Below are positions 37,763 through 46,768 of a DNA stretch of 54,476 nt, one piece after another. A program made the position numbers and the translations under genes. Under the pieces are notes generated by a model that made no database searches, had not been told where the DNA came from, and was given only the letters and a program-made list of their open reading frames with translations. How positions within the stretch are numbered: position 1 is the first letter of the stretch; the number at the start of each line of letters is the position of its first letter. The stretch comes from an uncultured Bacteroidota bacterium (lineage in GTDB: Bacteria > Bacteroidota > Bacteroidia > Bacteroidales > SZUA-534), in the NCBI GenBank assembly GCA_946186925.1, contig CAMHPA010000016.1, positions 1 to 54,476 of the forward strand. Direction: 5' to 3'.

Positions 37763-39148
37763 ATGCGTGTTAACAATAATAGCGTGTTTCTGCGGTGCCT
37801 TTTTGTGCGGCATACAGCGCCATTAGTACTGACATTCCTATTTATCTGGCAATCTGCCGCATCGCAGAACGACGCAAAAACAGGCTGGTCTTTCGGCCTT
37901 CTGCCGTCAGTCGCCTACGATGCCGACCTCGGTTTTCAATACGGTGCTCTCACCAATGTGTATTATTATGGTGACGGCTCCACCTATCCCGAATATCTGC
38001 ACTCCATCTATCTTGAAGCGAACCGAACAACCAAGAAGAGCGGACTTTTCAGATTGAATTTCGATTCGCGCGCACTTGTGCCAGAGCTGCATGTCTCGGC
38101 TGACATTTCATATATGCCTGAAGAGATGTACGATTTTTCGGGTTTCAACGGGCATCAGGCGGTTGTCAATTCCGATTGGGCCGACGACGGCAACAGCAGT
38201 TACCGTTCGCGGGCCTTCTACAAACACTATCGCGATCTTTTCCGCTCGGCAGTTGATGTTCAGGGCAATATCAGCGGCAATTTCAATTGGAACGCTGGCG
38301 CCGGATTGCTTGTTTTCAATGCCGGACGTGTCAACCTCGACAAATTGAACCGCGGGCAGGCCGATGACAAAAAACTGCCTGACATTGATTTACTTTTCGA
38401 CAAATATCTGCAATGGGGGCTTATCGACAGTTGCGAGACCGAGACCGGCGCGTTCCCATATATTCACGGCGGTGTCAGCTACGACAGCCGCAACCGCACG
38501 GCTGCGCCATCGTCGGGCATCTGGGCCGATGCCTTTATTACCTACACGGCAGCTTTCGGCAGTTTGAAACAATTTAACAGTTTGAAACTGAATGCCGATT
38601 TCCGCCATTATCTTGCTCTGGGAACACCGGCCATAGTGCTTGCCTATAGGCTGTCAGCCCAACTTACCATTGCCGGCGAAACACCATTCTATATGGCAAG
38701 TCAGCACAATGTTCTGTACCTCAAACGCGCACTATATGAGAGTTTGGGCGGCTCAAGCTCGCTGCGCGGTATCACACGCAACCGCATTGTATCCGATGGT
38801 TTTGCTTTGGCTAACATCGAGTTAAGATTGCGCTTGGTTAAATTCAAAGTCGGTTCAAGCCATTTTTACGTTGCCACCAATCCGTTTGTCGATGCCGGAA
38901 TGGTACTTCAGCCCGTTGATATTGATGAGCAAAATGTACGGCTTGCTGTGGCCTCAACCGGCGACAATGCCGACGATTATTTCGATTTTGGCAGCAGCGT
39001 CTATCGCCCGCATTTTTCAGGTGGTGCCGGTTTGAAAGTGGCCATGAACGAGAATTTTATCCTTTCGATTGACTGGGCAACGCCGTTCAGTTCAAACGAT
39101 TCGGGAAAGAAATCGAACATGTATGTCAAAATGGGATATCTGTTTTAA
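37763..39148 (+). CDS. BamA/TamA-type outer-membrane barrel without POTRA domains
   Basis: 461 residues. An N-terminal export signal of about 35 residues ends near SAASQ. The rest is barrel-like with alternating strands. Family features are the segment GGSSSLRGITRNRI (about residue 330), which resembles the conserved LRGF/Y loop of surface-antigen (D15/BamA) barrels, and SGGAGLKVAMNENFILSIDW followed by an aromatic end (KMGYLF). POTRA repeats are missing, so it is not BamA itself but one of the Bacteroidota barrel-only relatives, of unknown job, possibly in export or lipid/protein assembly at the outer membrane. Confidence 0.75.
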   Translation: MRVNNNSVFLRCLFVRHTAPLVLTFLFIWQSAASQNDAKTGWSFGLLPSVAYDADLGFQYGALTNVYYYGDGSTYPEYLHSIYLEANRTTKKSGLFRLNFDSRALVPELHVSADISYMPEEMYDFSGFNGHQAVVNSDWADDGNSSYRSRAFYKHYRDLFRSAVDVQGNISGNFNWNAGAGLLVFNAGRVNLDKLNRGQADDKKLPDIDLLFDKYLQWGLIDSCETETGAFPYIHGGVSYDSRNRTAAPSSGIWADAFITYTAAFGSLKQFNSLKLNADFRHYLALGTPAIVLAYRLSAQLTIAGETPFYMASQHNVLYLKRALYESLGGSSSLRGITRNRIVSDGFALANIELRLRLVKFKVGSSHFYVATNPFVDAGMVLQPVDIDEQNVRLAVASTGDNADDYFDFGSSVYRPHFSGGAGLKVAMNENFILSIDWATPFSSNDSGKKSNMYVKMGYLF

Positions 39149-39210
39149 CTGCAAACAATTGACAACAGTCTGATTCGCCACCAGAAATTACTGCCAAGCC
39201 ACATTTGAGC

Positions 39211-39240
39211 AAAAAAAAGCCGTTCTGAAAAGAACGGCTA
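39211..39240 (-). terminator. Terminator of the DUF975 gene
   Basis: AGCCGTTCT (39218-39226) pairs with AGAACGGCT (39231-39239). On the minus strand it is followed by eight T; on the plus strand only CTAAAAAC follows, so it mainly serves the minus-strand gene. Confidence 0.85.
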
Positions 39241-39261
39241 AAAACTGTAAAATTCAAACCA

Positions 39262-39870
39262 TTAAGCGGCTGCTTTGGCTGCAAATTCAGCTTTTACATC
39301 CTCGTAGAATGCTGCAGTTGATGTTTGCATATACGGTACTAACCAAAGATAACCGATACCCAAAGTGAATAAACACAAGAATGCCCAACCAATGAACGAC
39401 AACTGAAGGCAGAACAATCTCCATTTGAAACCATTCATCATTGCCATACTCAATTCTATGGCTTCGTTGTTTTTCATGTTTGGGTTATCCTTAAGAATGT
39501 ATGGAGTCATTGCATAAGCGTATCCTTTGATAATGCCGGGGATAACAAAAAGCAAAGTCCACAGGAATGTGTACAAAGACATCAACAGAACGGTTCCCAT
39601 AAGACGCGACTCTTTAAAGAAGTCGAACAGACATTCGACATTAACAGCTTCGCCATTACGCAACAAAGCCAACAAAGCGACCTCGAAACCTGCCACCATA
39701 ACAATACAAGCAAGCGTTGCTATCAAATTCAATCCTGGAATAATTCCGAGAATTCCAGTTGCTACACATCCGATTGCCATGTAAACAAACGTGGTAAGCA
39801 CGGCACCTCCCCATTTCCCTTTGAGAGCGGCAGCCGCTGTGGCGCGCATCTCTTTTGCACATTTAATCAT
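39262..39870 (-). CDS. DUF975 family membrane protein
   Basis: 202 residues with about five to six membrane segments. The DUF975 pattern is visible: LLFVIPGIIKGYAYAMTPYI, then a DNPNMKNNEAIELSMAMMNG stretch and FIGWAFLCLFTLGIGYLWLV. The middle loop FFKESRLMGTVL is also typical. Function unknown. It has a degenerate -7 box (TACTTTAG at 39912-39919) and a strong terminator, so it is probably a single-gene unit. Confidence 0.85.
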   Translation of the reverse strand: MIKCAKEMRATAAAALKGKWGGAVLTTFVYMAIGCVATGILGIIPGLNLIATLACIVMVAGFEVALLALLRNGEAVNVECLFDFFKESRLMGTVLLMSLYTFLWTLLFVIPGIIKGYAYAMTPYILKDNPNMKNNEAIELSMAMMNGFKWRLFCLQLSFIGWAFLCLFTLGIGYLWLVPYMQTSTAAFYEDVKAEFAAKAAA

Positions 39871-39926
39871 AATAGTAATAGTATTAGTTAAAAAGTTAAA
39901 ATTTTGACTTCCTAAAGTAAGAATAA

Positions 39927-40157
39927 TTATTTATTTACCAACGGCCAAATGAGTTTTTCCAAACCATTTGCCTTAATCTCGTACATCAGCCGCAGCTGAT
40001 TGCCTATCTTCCCCGGCGGGAAGCCTTTTTGCGCGTACCAAGCCAAGTAAGGCTCAGGCAGTTCGATGAGTAGCCGGCCTTCGTATTTGCCGTATGGCAT
40101 CCGGGTGTTGGCAAGTTCAACAAGTTCGTGCCGGTCTGGAGGCGTGAGTGGTTGCAT
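39927..40157 (-). CDS. DUF3820 family protein
   Basis: 76 residues from the ATG at 40157. Motif MPYGKYEGRLLIELPEPYLA followed by WYAQKGFPPGKIG is characteristic of the small DUF3820 family, known mostly as a cytoplasmic protein without firm function. An upstream frame to 40280 lacks family similarity and would overlap the lptB promoter region. Stands between the DUF975 gene (minus) and lptB (plus). Confidence 0.8.
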   Translation of the reverse strand: MQPLTPPDRHELVELANTRMPYGKYEGRLLIELPEPYLAWYAQKGFPPGKIGNQLRLMYEIKANGLEKLIWPLVNK

Positions 40158-40288
40158 TTTAGTTAGGATCTTAGTAATTAGGATTTTCTTCAATTCTTTT
40201 TTTTTGTTTCTGAAATCGATAGTAAAAATACAATAATACGGAATGTGCTGGTGTTTAAAATAAGGTTTGTCAACAACCAAAAGAAACG

Positions 40289-40296
40289 TATTTTTG
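40289..40296 (+). promoter_or_regulatory. -7 box for lptB
   Basis: TATTTTTG matches TAnnTTTG. A TTTG at 40265-40268 sits about 20 bases further upstream, the usual spacing of a Bacteroidota -33 box. The ATG is 19 bases downstream. Confidence 0.7.
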
Positions 40297-40315
40297 CACC
40301 AATACTATTCCGAAG

Positions 40316-41041
40316 ATGAAACTTATTGCAGAACATTTAGTGAAACGCTACGGCAGCCGCACGGTGGTGAAAGACGTGTCGTTTCAAGCCGAAAAGGGCG
40401 AGATTGTGGGGCTTCTGGGCCCGAACGGCGCCGGCAAGACCACATCGTTCTATATGATTGTGGGACTGATTACACCCAACGGTGGCAACATCTATCTCGA
40501 CGACCTGAACGTGACGAAAGAGCCTATCTACAAGCGCGCAAAACTCGGCATCGGCTATCTGGCGCAGGAAGCGTCGGTGTTCCGCAAACTGAGCGTTGAA
40601 GACAACATAATGTCGATTCTTGAGATGACCGACCTGACCAAAGAGCAGCAAAAGGAAAAACTTGAGTCGCTGCTGACCGAGTTCAGCCTGCACCATATCC
40701 GCAAGAGCCTTGGAATCCAACTGTCGGGCGGCGAGCGGCGGCGCACCGAGATTGCCCGCGCTCTGGCCATCGACCCGTCGTTCATCTTGCTCGACGAGCC
40801 GTTTGCGGGCGTTGACCCGATTGCCGTTGAAGACATCCAACGCATTGTGCGCCAGTTGAAAGAGCGCGGCATTGGCGTCATCATCACCGACCACAACGTG
40901 CAGGAAACGCTCTGCATCACCGACCGCACCTATCTGCTCTACGACGGTCGCATTATGAAGGAAGGCTCGGCCCGCGAACTGGCTGACGATGAAGAAGTTC
41001 GACGCGTTTATCTGGGACAGAATTTCGTGCTGAGAGAGTGA
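40316..41041 (+). CDS. lptB: LPS export ABC transporter ATP-binding protein LptB
   Basis: 241 residues. Walker [10 protein letters not shown] (about residues 38-46), the Q-loop in [13 protein letters not shown], the signature [15 protein letters not shown], Walker [14 protein letters not shown] and the H-loop in [10 protein letters not shown] are all intact. LptB powers extraction of lipopolysaccharide from the inner membrane with LptFG; those partners are not in the window. The gene has a full promoter with -33 and -7 boxes and stands alone, with only a short membrane-protein gene following. Confidence 0.95.
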   Translation: MKLIAEHLVKRYGSRTVVKDVSFQAEKGEIVGLLGPNGAGKTTSFYMIVGLITPNGGNIYLDDLNVTKEPIYKRAKLGIGYLAQEASVFRKLSVEDNIMSILEMTDLTKEQQKEKLESLLTEFSLHHIRKSLGIQLSGGERRRTEIARALAIDPSFILLDEPFAGVDPIAVEDIQRIVRQLKERGIGVIITDHNVQETLCITDRTYLLYDGRIMKEGSARELADDEEVRRVYLGQNFVLRE

Positions 41042-41066
41042 GTCTTCAATGACTTAATAGTGTAAT

Positions 41067-41549
41067 ATGTTATTGATTAGTAGAGTTAAAAAATTGTGGG
41101 ACAATGGTATTACAAAGAAATGGTTTCTTATAGTCATATTCGTTTGTATTACTATTTCATTTTTCCAATATTATAGTAGCGGCATATTTCATATTTACGA
41201 GGATTTTTTTGCGTGGCATAGTTGTAGTTTTATCGAAAAGCTTGAAATAATGTTGATGTTGTCGTTATTATGTTTTACTATTTGGTTGTTTGGCAGCAGC
41301 ATTTTAGGATTTCCTATAGCTTATTTATCTGACACATCCACCTTGCATCATTATCCTATATTCACTTTGATGCTATGCTTCTATTTTTTTTGCAGTATGC
41401 TTCGTTGTCGAAATTTGAAAGTAAATGTCTTAATGGCTTTGGTGCCGTTTTATAATCCAATAGCATTGCTATTTAAGAAACCACGAACACAAAACAATAA
41501 TAACTTTAGCAACCACACCCCCGTTTGTAGTCTAAAGTCCGTTGTCTGA
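41067..41549 (+). CDS. Small hypothetical membrane protein
   Basis: 160 residues, starting 26 bases after lptB. Three or four hydrophobic segments are visible (about residues 18-40, 58-85 and 95-120). I do not recognise a family. It is much more AT-rich than lptB and the following gene, which suggests recent acquisition or weak constraint. Its last residues and its TGA stop are encoded within a 7-base repeat (41523-41557), so the C-terminus may not be under selection. It may be transcribed with lptB. Confidence 0.55.
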   Translation: MLLISRVKKLWDNGITKKWFLIVIFVCITISFFQYYSSGIFHIYEDFFAWHSCSFIEKLEIMLMLSLLCFTIWLFGSSILGFPIAYLSDTSTLHHYPIFTLMLCFYFFCSMLRCRNLKVNVLMALVPFYNPIALLFKKPRTQNNNNFSNHTPVCSLKSVV

Positions 41550-41557
41550 AGTTCAAA
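41523..41557 (+). repeat. Degenerate 7-bp array overlapping the end of the membrane-protein gene
   Basis: GTTTGTA, GTCTAAA, GTCCGTT, GTCTGAA and GTTCAAA in exact register. The stop codon TGA at 41547-41549 lies in the fourth word. Confidence 0.7.
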
Positions 41558-41573
41558 ACAAAAAATCACGAAA

Positions 41574-44033
41574 CTGAAACTCAACATATTACTGTTTTTA
41601 CTGCTCTGCGCCGTGCAAATGAGCGCGCAGGTTACGCGCATCCGCGGAACGGTGGTCGATGACGAGAGCGGCGAGCCGATGCCGTTTGTGAACGTGGCGG
41701 CACAAGGCACGGTCATCGGCACCATTACAAGCGTTGACGGCACGTTTTTCATCGAGACACGCGAGCGAGTGGACACACTACTGGTGTCGTTTATGGGGTA
41801 CAAAACGTTCAAAACTGCGCTAAAGATTGGTAATTATCAAGAACTTAGCGTCAGACTGCAGCCCGACAACATTGTGATGGACGAGATTGTGGTGCACCCT
41901 GGCGAGAATCCCGCCTTCCGCATTCTGCGCGCGATTAACGAGAACAAGGCGCGCAATAACCCGATGCGCCAGTCGCTCTACACCTACGAGGTTTACAACA
42001 AAATGGAACTCGACATTAACAACATCTCTGAAGAATACAAAAACCAAAAGATTTTCAAGAAGTTCCAATTCATTTTCGATTATATCGACACATCGGCAAT
42101 AACAGGAAAAACGTTTTTACCAGTGTTCATAACCGAAACATTGTCAGACTATTACTATCAGAAGAACCCCAAGCGCGAGAAAGAGGTGATAAAGGCAAGC
42201 CGCATCTCGGGCACCGAGGACGATATGGTGTCGGAATTTACGGGCAAGATGTATCTGGATTTCAATATCTACGACAATTTTGTGCCGATTCTGGGGCACG
42301 ATTTTGTGAGCCCGATTGCGAACATCGGCCGCGTGTATTACAAATATTACCTGATTGACAGCACTTTCCGCGACAATCGCTGGTGCTATCAGATTTCGTT
42401 CAAGCCGAAACGCAAGCAGGAACCCACGTTCACGGGCTACTTCTGGGTGCACGACACCACGTTTGCCATCGAGAGTTACAAAATCCGCATTTCCGAGGGC
42501 GTGAACATCAACTTTGTGTCGGATTTTGTGGCCGAGCAGTCGTTTACGTATGTCGATGATTCTGTGTGGTTTCCGAAGAAGCAGGAACTGTTTGTCGATT
42601 TCTCGGTAACGCAGAAAGACTACGGCTTTTTCGGGCGCAAAACCACGTCGTACAGCAACATAAACATTCACCCCGACCTGCCCGAAAAGACTTTCTCGGC
42701 ATCGGCGCCGACCGAAACAGTGCTGCTCGACGACGCGATGCAGAAATCGACCGACGACTGGGACCGCTTGCGCCACGAGGAACTGAGCCAGCGCGAGAAG
42801 GACATTTATGTGATGGTGGACTCGGTGCGCGAAGTGCCAATGTTCAACAACATCGTCAAACTTGTAAACGCCTTTATAACAGGCTATTGGGAAAGCGGAT
42901 ACGTTGAAGTTGGTCCATACTACACGCTCTACAGTTTCAACCCCATCGAGGGCAGCCGTTTCAAATTGAGTCTGCGCACCAGCAACTTATTCAGTACCAG
43001 GCATATGCTTTACGGCCACCTGGCGTATGGAACCCGCGACCGCAAACTGAAGTATGGTCTGGGCTTCACCGAAATGTTCAGCAAGATGCCCCGACGGTGC
43101 GCCAACATCTACTATTTCCACGACAACGAGCAACTCGGCCTGACCGACAACGCTTTTTTGAGCGATAACATCCTGTCGTCGCTGTTTGCGCGCGAGCAGA
43201 ACGACAAACTCACCATTGTGAACGAGGGCGGCGCCTACTACGACCACGAGTGGTTTGCGGGCTTCTCAACCAAGTTCAAGGTGCGCCACAAGCAAATTTA
43301 CGCGTCGGAAACGGTGCCATTCCAGATGTACGACGAGAAACTGCGTGACACAGTGAATGTTACCAGCCTGCGCACGACCGAATTGTCGGTGAATTTCCGA
43401 TTCGCCTACAACGAGAAGTTTATTATGGGCGAGTTCGAGCGCCGCAGTCTTGGCACCGACTACCCGATTTTCAACATCGGGCTGACCGTCGGCGTGCCAA
43501 ACATAATGAACAGTAAATATGAGTATTACAAACTTCACGCAAGTGTGGAACAGACTGTGCCGCTGAAGCCCCTTGGCGATTTGCGCTACGTTATCGACGC
43601 GGGCAAAACGTTTGGCAAGGCGCCGTTCCCGTTCCAGCAACTGCACGAGGGCAACCAAACCTACGCCTACGACGAGTATGCCTTCAACCTGATGAACTAC
43701 TACGAGTTTGTGAGCGACCAGTACGTCACCCTTATGCTTGAACATCACTTTAAGGGGTTGTTTCTGAACCATATACCACTGATGCGACGGCTGAAGTGGC
43801 GTGAGGTGGCAACTGGCAAAATTTTGGTCGGCGATTTTGCGCATCGCACCAGCGACGACCTGTTTTTCCCATCCACACTCAATGTGCTGAACAAGCCTTA
43901 CGCCGAAGCAGGCATCGGTATCGAGAACATTTTCAAGTTCTTCCGCGTTGATGCAATCTGGCGACTCACTTATCTCGACCACGAGGATGTGCTGCCGTTC
44001 GGCATTTTAGCGAAGATGCAACTAAGGTTCTGA
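41574..44033 (+). CDS. DUF5686 outer-membrane protein with carboxypeptidase-like domain, probable CUG start
   Basis: About 819 residues if it starts at CTG 41574. A carboxypeptidase-like regulatory domain (GTVVDDESGEPMPFVNVAA, about residues 23-100) leads into the DUF5686 region (NENKARNNPMRQSLYTYEVY onward) and a C-terminal barrel ending FGILAKMQLRF. Between the in-frame TGA at 41547 and the GTG at 41613 there is no ATG, GTG or TTG, yet the codons from 41574 encode a perfect signal peptide (KLNILLFLLLCAVQMSAQ). A start at GTG 41613 would remove it. CUG is therefore inferred; a sequencing error in a former ATG is the alternative. Function of the family is not established; it is likely an outer-membrane protein. 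Confidence 0.82.
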   Translation: MKLNILLFLLLCAVQMSAQVTRIRGTVVDDESGEPMPFVNVAAQGTVIGTITSVDGTFFIETRERVDTLLVSFMGYKTFKTALKIGNYQELSVRLQPDNIVMDEIVVHPGENPAFRILRAINENKARNNPMRQSLYTYEVYNKMELDINNISEEYKNQKIFKKFQFIFDYIDTSAITGKTFLPVFITETLSDYYYQKNPKREKEVIKASRISGTEDDMVSEFTGKMYLDFNIYDNFVPILGHDFVSPIANIGRVYYKYYLIDSTFRDNRWCYQISFKPKRKQEPTFTGYFWVHDTTFAIESYKIRISEGVNINFVSDFVAEQSFTYVDDSVWFPKKQELFVDFSVTQKDYGFFGRKTTSYSNINIHPDLPEKTFSASAPTETVLLDDAMQKSTDDWDRLRHEELSQREKDIYVMVDSVREVPMFNNIVKLVNAFITGYWESGYVEVGPYYTLYSFNPIEGSRFKLSLRTSNLFSTRHMLYGHLAYGTRDRKLKYGLGFTEMFSKMPRRCANIYYFHDNEQLGLTDNAFLSDNILSSLFAREQNDKLTIVNEGGAYYDHEWFAGFSTKFKVRHKQIYASETVPFQMYDEKLRDTVNVTSLRTTELSVNFRFAYNEKFIMGEFERRSLGTDYPIFNIGLTVGVPNIMNSKYEYYKLHASVEQTVPLKPLGDLRYVIDAGKTFGKAPFPFQQLHEGNQTYAYDEYAFNLMNYYEFVSDQYVTLMLEHHFKGLFLNHIPLMRRLKWREVATGKILVGDFAHRTSDDLFFPSTLNVLNKPYAEAGIGIENIFKFFRVDAIWRLTYLDHEDVLPFGILAKMQLRF

Positions 44034-44035
44034 TG

Positions 44036-44071
44036 AATTCAGAATTACAAATCAGAATGCAGAAATATGAA
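44036..44071 (+). repeat. 7-bp array, family D (ATTCAGA words)
   Basis: ATTCAGA, ATTACAA, ATCAGAA and TGCAGAA follow the DUF5686 stop within a few bases. The same words occur on the minus strand at 48464-48500, after another gene. Confidence 0.6.
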
Positions 44072-44150
44072 AAAATAGCAGCAATCCGTCAACTTCTATT
44101 TTTCAATTCACACCTATTTTTTAATTTAGGCGCAAATAAAAACTGACACT

Positions 44151-44771
44151 ATGTACATCGGAATAGCAGGAAACATCGGCTCTGGAAAGACCACTCTGAC
44201 AGGGCTTTTGGCCAAAAACTTCAAATGGGAAGCCCACTACGAAGAGGCCGACAACCCGTATATGAACGATTTTTACAACGATATGCAGCGCTGGTCGTTC
44301 AACCTTCAGATTTATTTTCTGAACAGCCGATACAACCAGATTCTGCAAATCCTGAAATCGGGCAAAACCATCATCCAGGACCGCACCATATACGAGGATG
44401 CGCACATTTTCGCGCCCAACCTGCACGATATGGGACTGTTGAGCACACGCGACTTCAACACCTATTTCTCATCGTTCGAACTGATGAGCAAATTCATTCA
44501 ACCGCCTGATTTGCTGATATATCTGCGTGCATCGGTGCCAACCTTGGTGCGCAACATCCAAAAGCGCGGCCGCGACTACGAGAGTTCTATCCGACTCGAC
44601 TACCTGAAACGGCTCAACGAGCGCTACGAAGCCTGGATTGCAAAGTACGATTTGGGAAAACTGCTCATTTTCGATGTCGATGATATGAACTTCACCGAAA
44701 AACCCGAGGACCTGCGCACCATCATCGACCGCGTGGACGCCGAAATCAACGGCCTTTTCAAGCAGAAATAG
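44151..44771 (+). CDS. Deoxynucleoside kinase
   Basis: 206 residues. The P-loop is GNIGSGKTTL (about residues 7-16); the motifs YEEADNPYMNDFYNDMQRWS, QDRTIYEDAHIFA (with the catalytic/ERS-like arginine region) and the LID-like RGRDYESSIRLDYLKRLNE fit the deoxynucleoside kinase family. It would phosphorylate salvaged deoxynucleosides to monophosphates. Which bases it accepts cannot be told. The DUF58 gene starts three bases after its stop, and thyA is next, so nucleotide metabolism and a possible chaperone gene share this region. Confidence 0.9.
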   Translation: MYIGIAGNIGSGKTTLTGLLAKNFKWEAHYEEADNPYMNDFYNDMQRWSFNLQIYFLNSRYNQILQILKSGKTIIQDRTIYEDAHIFAPNLHDMGLLSTRDFNTYFSSFELMSKFIQPPDLLIYLRASVPTLVRNIQKRGRDYESSIRLDYLKRLNERYEAWIAKYDLGKLLIFDVDDMNFTEKPEDLRTIIDRVDAEINGLFKQK

Positions 44772-44774
44772 CGG

Positions 44775-45695
44775 ATGGAAACGCTGCAAGAGATAATCGA
44801 ATTCGACAGGTTCGACAATCTCGAATGGTGCGCCCGCCAAATTGTGGAAGGTTTCATAACTGGCTTGCACAAAAGCCCTTACCACGGATTCTCGGTTGAG
44901 TTTGCCGAACACAGACTCTACAACCAGGGCGAATCGACGCGCCACATCGACTGGAAACTCTTTGCCCGCACCGACAAACTCTTCACCAAACAGTTTGAAG
45001 AAGAGACAAATATGCGGTGCAACATACTGATTGACACGTCGTCGTCGATGCTGTTCCCGACGGGCAAGGGCAAGCAGATGAACAAACTCACATTCTCAAT
45101 CTACTCGGCCGCGGCGCTCATCCACCTTCTGCGCCGCCAGCGCGACGCGGTGGGCATCACTCTCTTTTCTGACCAGATTGAACTGCAGACCGAATCGCGG
45201 CTGTCGGAATCGCACGCCAAAATGCTCTACGCCGAACTCGAGAAATGCCTTTGGGCGAAACACCCATCGGCGCGGCACACCACCGACCTTGCCGACACTC
45301 TGCACCTGACGGCCGAAAAAATGCACAAGCGGTCGCTAATAATCGTCTTTTCCGACCTGTTCGCGCCTGATATGCAGGGACTTTACAGCGCCATCGAGCA
45401 TCTGAAGCACAACCGTCACGAAGTGGTCATCTTCCACATCACCGACCACGAGCACGAGATGCGGCTCGACTACCCAAACCGCCCCGTCTGCTTTGTAGAT
45501 ATGGAAACGGGCGAGCGAATCAAACTGAACCCCAACCAGATACGCGACACTTACCAATCAACCGTGAACACTTTTTTGAGCGATTTACAGACAAAGTGCG
45601 GCCAGTACAGCATCGAACTCGTAAGTGCCGACGTGAACCAGAAATTTGCCGACATTCTCACACCGTTCCTAATAAAACGTGCGAAGGCAGGGTGA
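44775..45695 (+). CDS. DUF58 domain protein, vWA-like
   Basis: 306 residues. YHGFSVEFAEHRLYNQGEST and IDWKLFARTDKLFTKQFEEE match the DUF58 region, and ILIDTSSSMLF (about residues 84-94) is a metal-ion-dependent adhesion-type motif. The fold is von Willebrand factor A-like. DUF58 proteins often accompany MoxR ATPases; no moxR is in this window. No membrane segment is evident. Its start lies three bases after the dNK stop, which implies cotranscription. Confidence 0.85.
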   Translation: METLQEIIEFDRFDNLEWCARQIVEGFITGLHKSPYHGFSVEFAEHRLYNQGESTRHIDWKLFARTDKLFTKQFEEETNMRCNILIDTSSSMLFPTGKGKQMNKLTFSIYSAAALIHLLRRQRDAVGITLFSDQIELQTESRLSESHAKMLYAELEKCLWAKHPSARHTTDLADTLHLTAEKMHKRSLIIVFSDLFAPDMQGLYSAIEHLKHNRHEVVIFHITDHEHEMRLDYPNRPVCFVDMETGERIKLNPNQIRDTYQSTVNTFLSDLQTKCGQYSIELVSADVNQKFADILTPFLIKRAKAG

Positions 45696-45827
45696 TGTCG
45701 GAAGACCGATATTGCTGATTAAAAGGATTTTTCACATTGTTAATTTATATTCATAACATCTCGACGGCAAGTTGGCGGAAATTGGCGGCGGCTGATTAAA
45801 TTGTGCGCTCAAAAAAATCGCTACACA

Positions 45828-46622
45828 ATGAAACAATATCTCGATATGCTGTCGCACATTATTGCGACGGGCGACAAGAAAAGCGACCGCACCGGAACGG
45901 GCACCATCAGCACCTTCGGCTACCAGATGCGCTTCGACCTGAACGCGGGTTTTCCCTGCCTGACAACAAAGAAACTGCACCTGAAATCGATTATTCACGA
46001 GTTGCTGTGGTTTTTGGCGGGCGACACCAACGTTAAGTACTTGCAGGACAACGGTGTGCGAATCTGGAACGAGTGGGCCGACGAGAACGGCGACCTTGGC
46101 CACGTCTATGGCTATCAGTGGCGCTCGTGGCCCGCACCCGACGGCACGCATATCGACCAAATAAGCAAACTCATCCACGACATAAAGACCAACCCCGACT
46201 CGCGACGCCTGATTGTGAGCGCCTGGAACGTTGCCGACATCGACCATATGGCTCTGCCGCCCTGTCACGCGCTGTTTCAGTTCTACGTGCGCGACGGCCG
46301 CCTGTCGTGCCAACTCTACCAGCGCAGCGCCGACGCTTTTTTGGGCGTGCCGTTCAACATTGCGTCGTACTCGCTTTTGACAATGATGGTTGCGCAGGTC
46401 TGCCATCTGCAGTTGGGCGAGTTCATCCACACCTTCGGCGACCTACACATATATAACAACCACCTTGAGCAGGTTCAACTGCAACTCACACGCGAGCCGC
46501 GGCCGCTGCCCACAATGTGGATTAACCCCGAAGTTGACGACATTTTCAAGTTCAAGTTCGACGATTTCCGACTCGACAACTACAACCCGCATCCGCATAT
46601 CAAAGGCGAAGTGTCGGTGTGA
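45828..46622 (+). CDS. thyA: Thymidylate synthase
   Basis: 264 residues from the ATG at 45828, the same length as the E. coli enzyme; an upstream TTG at 45801 is not supported. The N-terminus is [20 protein letters not shown]. The catalytic Cys is in [13 protein letters not shown], the folate/dUMP-binding [17 protein letters not shown] follows, and the closing segment is [10 protein letters not shown]-like ([14 protein letters not shown]). It converts dUMP to dTMP with methylene-tetrahydrofolate. No folA is adjacent. Octamer and heptamer arrays follow the stop. Confidence 0.97.
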   Translation: MKQYLDMLSHIIATGDKKSDRTGTGTISTFGYQMRFDLNAGFPCLTTKKLHLKSIIHELLWFLAGDTNVKYLQDNGVRIWNEWADENGDLGHVYGYQWRSWPAPDGTHIDQISKLIHDIKTNPDSRRLIVSAWNVADIDHMALPPCHALFQFYVRDGRLSCQLYQRSADAFLGVPFNIASYSLLTMMVAQVCHLQLGEFIHTFGDLHIYNNHLEQVQLQLTREPRPLPTMWINPEVDDIFKFKFDDFRLDNYNPHPHIKGEVSV

Positions 46623-46623
46623 T

Positions 46624-46715
46624 AAAGGATTGAAGGATCGAAGGATTGAAGGACCGATAACTATCGGGATGAAGGACTGAAGGACTGAATAACTGATTGA
46701 TTGACTGACTGATTA
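46624..46715 (+). repeat. 8-bp tandem array, family E (GGATTGAA)
   Basis: Begins two bases after the thyA stop. Octamers GGATTGAA, GGATCGAA, GGATTGAA, GGACCGAT and AACTATCG are followed by GGATGAAG- and GACTGAAG-type words, then AACTGATT and GATTGACT. The reverse complement of the same word is at 21676-21713. Confidence 0.8.
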
Positions 46716-46734
46716 ATGGTATTCAAAGTCAGAC

Positions 46735-46768
46735 CATTGTCAATTGTCAATTGTCAACTGTCAATTGT
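46735..46768 (-). repeat. 7-bp tandem array, family C (CAATTGT)
   Basis: CAATTGT, CAATTGT, CAACTGT and CAATTGT run up to the stop codon of the next minus-strand gene. The TGA stop (46763-46761) is part of a repeat word. Confidence 0.88.

Noticed and set aside
37763-39148. BamA itself
   Set aside because: No POTRA domains, too short, and no assembly-gene neighbours.
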